27,476 nucleotides of DNA, from positions 1 to 27,476 of the forward strand of contig CAXIUT010000088.1 in NCBI GenBank assembly GCA_964035545.1. Direction: 5' to 3'. Position 1 is the stretch's first letter; each line of letters starts with the position of its first letter. Under the pieces are notes generated by a model that saw nothing but the letters and a program-made list of their open reading frames with translations, ran no database searches and was not told where the DNA came from. Origin of the DNA: Bugula neritina (lineage: Eukaryota > Bryozoa > Gymnolaemata > Cheilostomatida > Bugulidae). The translations under genes were made by a program, and so were the position numbers. Positions 22,307-27,476 of the stretch are shown here, in pieces.

Positions 22307-23130
22307 TCTACTTGCTTTTTATCAGAATAATAAATAAAATCATAAATAGTAACGGTTTTTAGGTGTATTTAAACTCCCTTTGCTCCTTTTACGGTAAAAG
22401 GTACTTGTAATAGAATGTCCTTGTACCTGAGATGAAGTTTCTCTTGTTTTATGTCTTACATTTCTTAGGACTTTGGCATCTAGAAGTGTCCTTATCTTTG
22501 CTTTTTAGCTATATTGACTTTTTATGCATTTTATTTTGATATAAATTTATTGTATTCATAAACACAGACAACTCTATTTAGTTCCACTTGCTCTAAATAA
22601 CAAAAATATATACTTTTTAAAAGACAAACTTATTTTAGCTGCACAGTGTTCATGAGGTGATCCTTTGAGGGTACGAGTAAGATATCCATGAAATTTTTGA
22701 CTAGTAACTCTTGTTATTCCACGTTACTGACATAATTGCTAGAACCATAGATGAGTAACTAGATATTTTTTCTTCATAATTGAAAACCAATAAGAAAAGC
22801 AACGATGTCCAGAATGTTAAATTTAATACTCAGTTGGTCTCAACCTAATTAATCTAACTAATCTAAAATTTACGAATACTTATGATTATGTTTAACTTCA
22901 TACGCTACCAAAGTTATCAATGAAACGAACTATGATTTAGTGATAGAACCTGATCTCTGAAAAAGATCAATACATCTCCTTTACTACTATTGACTGATAA
23001 ATAAAAAACGACCTTCATCTAGAATCAACTTGAATTAAAGAATATTAATTGACTCTCCATTGATCTGACTCAATAGCGTAGCTAGTTATCTCGTAAATGT
23101 GATTCTTTGCCATTTATAAAGTTTAGTCAT
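22261..23130 (-). CDS. Unknown protein with short introns, about 277 residues
   Basis: ATG 23130 opens MTKLYKWQRITFTRQLATL and a helical region (ILQFKLILDEGRFLFISQ, then SQFVSLITLVAYEVKHNH). The frame meets TGA at about 22842. Joining to the hydrophobic next exon (LNLTFWTSLLFLLVFNYEEK) needs removal of a 16-nt GT-AG segment, 22829-22844 (GTTGAGACCAACTGAG). A simple one-base shift cannot explain this, because each frame has a TGA on the wrong side. A 20-nt intron 22708-22727 (GTAACGTGGAATAACAAGAG) then leads to LLVKNFMDILLVPSKDHL. A 21-nt GT-AG segment at 22593-22613 could be a further in-frame intron. The C-terminus (LQVPFTVKGAKGVQIHLK, TVTIYDFIYYSDK) is well behaved. I do not recognise the family. 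Exon joins in the middle are tentative. The start is only 35 nt from the divergent neighbour. Confidence 0.6.
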
Positions 23131-23165
23131 TTTATTTATAAAATACCTTATATTCTATAGAAAAC

Positions 23166-24273
23166 ATGAACAAATCCATCAATCACAAACATCTCACATA
23201 AACAACCGATACATTCCTCCCAAATCCAACCTTCAGCTATCACTAAATCAAAGGAGAATGCCAATATCAAATATTTCTCAGCAATCAAAGCAAAGCAATA
23301 GATACCCTATTTCATGATGGATAGCCAAGTAAATAAAAATTGATAGAACTAATAAATAATAGCTAGAAATAAACTAATGCAATGATTGGCAATCTTTTAT
23401 CTGAAACAGCATAGATAAGAAAGAAATTAAGAAAACAACATGAAAAATATTAATTAGTTGTTAGAGAACAAAAAGTTAAAATCAGAAAGATGTCATAATA
23501 AAATATATATCTTAGATCTAATCTTCATAATAGCTAAAATTTATACAATAAGACTGTTACGTCACTTAAACAAGGACTTAAAAACTAAAATCAAGAAATC
23601 TAATAATTTAATAAGTAAAATAGTGGACTTAGATTATTGTTGACTTAGTATCAAGAAGAATTATAAAAAAAAGATATATCTATCAATAATTTATAAAAAT
23701 AATGTGCACATTTTAAAAGTTAAATCAAGTAAAAAAAAATAATAAAATTTAAAACAAAAATAATAAATCTAAAATTTGAAATAAATTAATAACTAATTAA
23801 AAATGTAAATCAAAAATTCATAATTTTTATTAATCAAAGGATAAGATAAGAAAATAAATCTACTAATGGAACAAGATACCATCTGGAAAGAATAAATCAA
23901 ATCAAAAGATCAATAAATCAAAGATCTAAAAACTATCTAACATTCACAAACAACTAAAATTGACGATCTATTCAATATAATAGATTAACTCAAACTAGAA
24001 ATAGAAAGGAACAAAAGATCAAAACACTAAAATGGTTAAAAATAAAATAAGAAGTATAAATAACTTCATAAACACTCAGAATAAGCTATAAAAAGTATAA
24101 AAAGTAAATATGAGTAGAAGATGAAGAAAATATGTGGAGGTTTAAGAAAATAACTCAAAAAGACTCAAAAAGATATCTAAAATATCAAAAGTCATATCAA
24201 TAAAACCATCCTTTCCTATCAAAAATAACTTAAAGGACAAATTATCAGTCAACTTCTGATCCCTTTCCAATGA
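23166..24273 (+). CDS. Coiled-coil protein, frame break or 16-nt intron in the middle
   Basis: About 363 residues, ATG 23166 to TGA 24271-24273, in two frames. The first part contains AMIGNLLSETAQIRKKLRKQ and QYQEELQKKDISINNLQKQ. The second contains QQIQNLKQINNQLKMQIKN, then LMEQDTIWKEQIKSKDQQ and GGLRKQLKKTQKDIQNIKS. Both parts are typical coiled coil. The switch needs a net loss of one base modulo three near 23704-23740. Two explanations fit: a 16-nt intron 23704-23719 (GTGCACATTTTAAAAG), or one extra A in the run of nine A at 23731-23739. No family recognised. It is convergent with the next gene, 38 nt between stops. Confidence 0.65.
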
Positions 24274-24311
24274 TATTGCATACTATCTATATCAATTATT
24301 TCAAATGTAGA

Positions 24312-24813
24312 TCATTCAAGGTTCACTATCTATAGTTAAGCTTGAGGGCACTTTGCAACTTGATGACTAGATTCCTCTCCACTAACATTTTCAACTTCCT
24401 CTTTTTCCTCAACCATCATCTCCTGCTGAGCCACTTCTGTTTCCTTTTCTGCACTTCTGCTTTGGTGTTCAACATATTTCTGTCCATCGACAGTTTGTGT
24501 TTCCCAGATAATTCTGAACACTTTATCCGCATCTTCAGGAGTAATAGATGGTCTCATTTTTCTACCTTTAAGTCTAATTTCAATGAATTTTTCTTTCTTC
24601 TTTCTGTCAGTATCAAGAGGGAACCAATTATTGAGATATCTGGTCGACACTCCCCATTTATGATTAACTCCTTCAGCACTGATCAAAGAGCAAGTTTCAA
24701 TTTAACTGAAAAGAATAGTTTTTAGAAGTAGCTAAAGGGAAATAGTACTTGTTAATAAGGATAAGGTCTTTATAGACGACAACCTGGCTATCTTGGTAAA
24801 GAATTTCTGACAT
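24312..24813 (-). CDS. Small conserved YYFP-type (PH-like) protein with a +1 frame break
   Basis: ATG 24813 gives MSEILYQDSQVVVYKDLILI then NKYYFPLATSK. The following conserved part (TILFSQIETCSLI, then HKWGVSTRYLNNWFPLDTD, ITPEDADKVFRII) lies in the next frame. Skipping one A in the five-A run (T-run 24719-24723 on the plus strand) joins them with no residue lost, giving about 166 residues to TGA 24314-24312. The order YYFP...SK-I.hh.I...WG...WF..D......P.iTPED is one I recall from small uncharacterised eukaryotic and bacterial proteins with a PH-like fold; the function is unknown. The C-terminus is acidic (MMVEEKEEVENVSGEESS). Because the homology crosses the break without a gap, an indel (assembly or real) or programmed +1 frameshifting is likelier than an intron. 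Confidence 0.65.
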
Positions 24814-24925
24814 TTAAAAATCGAATATTAACCCAACTGCCAAAAAGAATATTTATGACTTTAAAATATTATTGAAGAATAAAAGTTTCATATTTTCATA
24901 AAAATTCAAATAATAATTGTAAAAT

Positions 24926-25848
24926 ATGGTAGTCATCATCTATAAAAAAAGTTAAAAAAATAACTTTGCACTAGAATGTTCAAGTGAAACTAAAGTATCA
25001 ACCATCCTCAACATACTCATCTAATGTACCTGTTACTTACTCAGATAATAACCTCAGAGTTTATCTCGATAGACTTATATGGAGTGTAGAATAGCTAGCC
25101 AATAAAGGAGTACTCAAACCAGCAGAATTACAAAACGTTTCCTGGTAAGACTTTGAAAGCATTAAAAAGAATTCCAGCATCTGCCTTAATAATTTCTTCA
25201 ATATGGAAGAAAGCCCATTGTATAACCTCCATACAGATTTGTTGTAGATAAGCATCACCAAAGATATGGAGTAGTTGTGGCTGAAGAATAAAGATAAGGA
25301 ATGCTAAATGCAGTCAAAGAAGCTAGAAAGTTGTTTTAATTTAAAGGACAAATTATGGATAAAGATCTCTTTGTTGAAGCCATCTAAAAACTCAGAGAAG
25401 CTGTGATGATAGCATACCCAGGTTATATTGATCTTCCAGAGTGGGAACCATCACTCCTCATGTTCGAAGAAAAAATTGAACTTGAGATACTCTAAACTTA
25501 AAATTTTTAAGTTTTTGATGAAAGGCCACTATCTGGTGGGCTGGAAAACAGCTTTAAGCAGACAAGCAGATTGGCTAGTACATAGGAAAAAATTAGAAAA
25601 CAAAAGCTATTGTAAAAGTTCAGAAATGGGGAGGTCAGCAGCCTCTCCGTTAACCTCCAATCGACGCTTAAACCTACAACAAAATGGTGAAATACTACTA
25701 CAAAAAGGTATAATAGACCAAATAGTTATAAAAGAAAAGCGTATAGACTCATTACTAGAAAGTCTAAACCCGAAACATGAAGGCCCAACTGCACATGCAG
25801 GAAGACATCCGTTATAACCATTTTGATCGCAATAGTCAATAAACTTGA
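24926..25848 (+). CDS. CFAP298: CFAP298 (C21orf59/FBB18-type) cilia assembly protein, with one frame break
   Basis: About 294 residues if joined. The start MVVIIYKKSQKNNFALECSS matches the family's MVRIHVKR-type ubiquitin-like opening. Two introns restore the order: a 19-nt one at 25026-25044 (GTACCTGTTACTTACTCAG), giving LIQYNNLRVYLDRLIWSVEQ, and a 20-nt one at 25244-25263 (GTAGATAAGCATCACCAAAG), giving YGVVVAEEQRQGMLNAVKEA. Family signatures follow: EAIQKLREAVMIAYPGY, LPEWEPSLLMFEEK, then ATIWWAGKQL, QYIGKNQKTKAIVKVQKWGG. Between MFEEK and WWAGK the frame shifts. The spacing to WW equals what I recall for the human protein if one base is missing at the AAA of 25521-25523, so a 14-nt GT-AG intron at 25510-25523 is less likely. 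CFAP298 is needed for cytoplasmic preassembly of axonemal dynein arms. Confidence 0.85.
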
Positions 25849-25886
25849 TAATATATTTTAACATAGTTGAGTTATATTATCGATAA

Positions 25887-27363
25887 ATGAATCTCCACGA
25901 CAAAAGACTACTCATAGCCCACTTCGGACTTACTATTGGCTGTCTACTTTTGGCTATCGGACTGCTTGTCTTTAAAATAATCAAAGATCTTCTCGGAATA
26001 AATCAAGACTATATTGATCCTGGATGTACTTAGATATATTTCAATAGCAAATTCGGATATACTTATCTTTCTCTTATCGTTTAGTTCATTGCAGTCAGTG
26101 TAGCTATCGTATGCTCTTTAATTTTATTTATTGCTTTTTTGGCTCCAATCAAAAAGAATTGTGGAGTAGAAGAATCCATAAATATCAATATAAACGAATA
26201 ATTATTGTATATTTTTACAGGAATTGCTTGTTTAGCTTGGATCATACTTGGTGGAAAAGCTATAGAATACTATTTTGAGGGAGACAAATGCAGCAATTTA
26301 AGTAACTATACTACTGATCTAATTAACTATATCAGTATAGGAGGAGTAGTTCTCCAATTAACACAAATGATTCTCCTTCTTATTCTTATTTACCAACGAG
26401 ATCCTCTGTTAGAAATGGTTAACCTCAATGAATTGAAGTAAAAACAGCAAATTTAGGAACAATAAATCCATAAGATGACATCAGAATATGCGAAAGATTA
26501 TGTTGAGTATATATCACAGCAAAAATAAAATACTAAACAAGGGCTACTGGCATATTAAAGTTAAATTTATAAGGAACTGGGATTGCTTCAATGGTTAAAC
26601 ATTAAAACAGAAAATAAAATCAAGAAGAATCATCTTATGAATATTAATCAGTAGAGGAATAATTACATAAAGAAAGTAAAAATAAAGTAGGAAAAATGCC
26701 TTTTTAAACACCTCTAAGACAAAGAAAAGATTCAAATATTTCTTTAGATGATTAGTTTAATAGCTAAAGAAATCAACTGATAAAATCACCACAAAAGATA
26801 ACATAAAATGGATAAAAACCATAAAAAAAGAAAGAATTAAAAGTAGCAAAAAATGTTTTTGAAGACACTTACTCACATGAAATAGAAGACAGCTGGAGAG
26901 AACATGAAATGCTTGAAAAGATGAGCACTGGCTCAAACAAAGATAAATAACCTCTAAGTGAATAGATAGCTAAACTTCTAAAGATAACTTTATTCAATAA
27001 TTCATCATTTTTTAAAACAAGCAAAAAAGTGACGTACAGGAATAGTGTCCAATTCTTAAATATCTGGATAGAGACTAAAAATATTAGATAAATCAAAATG
27101 ACTATAAATTCAAAGGAAACAACAAAAAACAAAATTATGAGAAAGAACAACTTATATTCAGCAAGAAAAGAAAAGATACAAAAGTTAAAGTAAAAAATTA
27201 GTTTGACTAGAATGAAATAATAAAGAAAGAAAGGTTGTCAAGATTTGGATAGGAATGGGTAAAATAAAGATAAAAATAATAAAAGTAACTCTAAAAAGAT
27301 CTAAGTTCAAGATATAAAAAGATGAATGGACTTTAAGCTATTCGAAGCAAATACTATATCTGA
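25887..27363 (+). CDS. Four-helix membrane protein with long basic Q/K-rich tail; gene structure uncertain
   Basis: ATG 25887 lies 38 nt after the CFAP298 stop. Four hydrophobic helices are clear: residues about 8-29 (LLIAHFGLTIGCLLLAIGLL), 59-86, 105-124 (LYIFTGIACLAWIILGG) and 147-169, with a Cys- and Asn-containing loop before the last. This is a tetraspan layout, but no tetraspanin CCG motif is seen. The tail continues KDYVEYISQQKQNTKQG in the same frame. It then appears to pass to a second frame (SSYEYQSVEEQLHKESK, then FEDTYSHEIEDSWREHEM) near 26560, and to a third (CPILKYLDRDQKYQINQ, RLSRFGQEWVKQRQKQQ) near 27000-27045, ending at TGA 27361-27363. Possible joins are 14-nt (26560-26573) and 26-nt or 17-nt GT-AG segments, or missing bases in A runs. 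Alternatively the tail is a separate gene starting at ATG 26591. The membrane part is solid; the rest is tentative. Confidence 0.55.
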
Positions 27364-27389
27364 TTTATAAACATAATATCTATAAAGAT

Positions 27390-27476
27390 GGGGGTTGGGG
27401 TTGGGGTTGGGGTTGGGGTTGGGGTTGGGGTTGGGGTTGGGGTTGGGGTTGGGGTTGGGGTTGGGGTTGGGGTTGG
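27390..27476. repeat. Right telomere, GGGGTT repeat
   Basis: Perfect GGGGTT repeats run to the end of the window and mirror the left telomere. The G-rich strand at the 3' end is the correct orientation. The junction is AAAGAT followed by GGGGG at 27390-27394. The nearest stop codon is only 27 nt away. Confidence 0.98.

Noticed and set aside
24342-24725. Plus-strand 127-codon ORF
   Set aside because: Antisense to the conserved minus-strand YYFP-type gene; no sensible composition.
25510-25523. 14-nt GT-AG segment in CFAP298 as an intron
   Set aside because: Removing it deletes about five residues that the family appears to keep; one missing base fits the remembered spacing to the WWAGK motif better.
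1-27476. Assignment to Tetrahymena or Paramecium
   Set aside because: C4A2 telomeres and code suit Tetrahymena but its introns are far longer; Paramecium has short introns but mixed telomere repeats. I leave the genus open.
1-27476. Defence system, transposon, CRISPR array, tRNA or rRNA
   Set aside because: No transposase, inverted repeats, spacer-repeat pattern or tRNA cloverleaf was recognised on either strand; nearly all sequence is taken by the sixteen genes.

Overview
The window is one complete small linear chromosome with a telomere at each end. It opens with 81 nt of perfect CCCCAA repeat and closes with about 86 nt of perfect GGGGTT repeat. Every gene that can be read uses TGA as its only stop, with TAA and TAG read as glutamine (ciliate nuclear code, table 6). 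Standard-code ORF calls therefore break these genes into fragments. Together with very short introns (most exactly 20 nt, GTA...TAG) and about 95% coding content, this marks a macronuclear minichromosome of a ciliate, probably oligohymenophorean. Tetrahymena is unlikely because its introns are much longer. Paramecium is less likely because its telomeres usually mix G4T2 and G3T3. The species is not identified.

I read sixteen genes by hand under table 6. From the left telomere: a synaptojanin-like phosphoinositide phosphatase (-, 160-2769); a TXR1/ATXR5-type PHD+SET histone H3K27 methyltransferase (+, 2947-4358); an eIF4G-like MIF4G protein with a prion-like Q/N/Y/G-rich and RG-rich N-terminus (+, 4511-7155); Tudor-SN/SND1 (-, 7199-9575); a gene with a possible Myb/SANT-like stretch (+, 9839-10890); a secreted cysteine-rich protein (-, 11039-12934); a giant 1,559-residue coiled-coil protein (+, 13389-18068); a small coiled-coil protein (+, 18156-18568); an ATG1/ULK-like kinase (-, 18606-20111); a coiled-coil protein (-, 20142-21354); two unknown genes with overlapping 3' ends (+, 21473-22306 and -, 22261-23130); another coiled-coil protein (+, 23166-24273); a small conserved YYFP-type protein (-, 24312-24813); CFAP298 (+, 24926-25848); and a four-helix membrane protein with a long tail (+, 25887-27363) whose stop lies 27 nt from the right telomere.

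Packing is extreme. Gaps between convergent genes are mostly about 40 nt, one convergent pair overlaps by 46 nt, and two divergent start codons are 35 nt apart. The genes have mixed housekeeping roles (lipid signalling, chromatin, translation, RNA, cilia, kinase) and I see no operon or defence system. The most unusual points are the near-fixed 20-nt introns with some candidate 14-19-nt ones, the loss of the Sac1 catalytic cysteine in the synaptojanin, the prion-like eIF4G N-terminus, tandem 40-residue coiled-coil repeats, and a cluster of single-nucleotide frame breaks in the rightmost 4 kb. No tRNA, rRNA, mobile element or CRISPR array was seen. All translations were made by eye and should be confirmed by machine.
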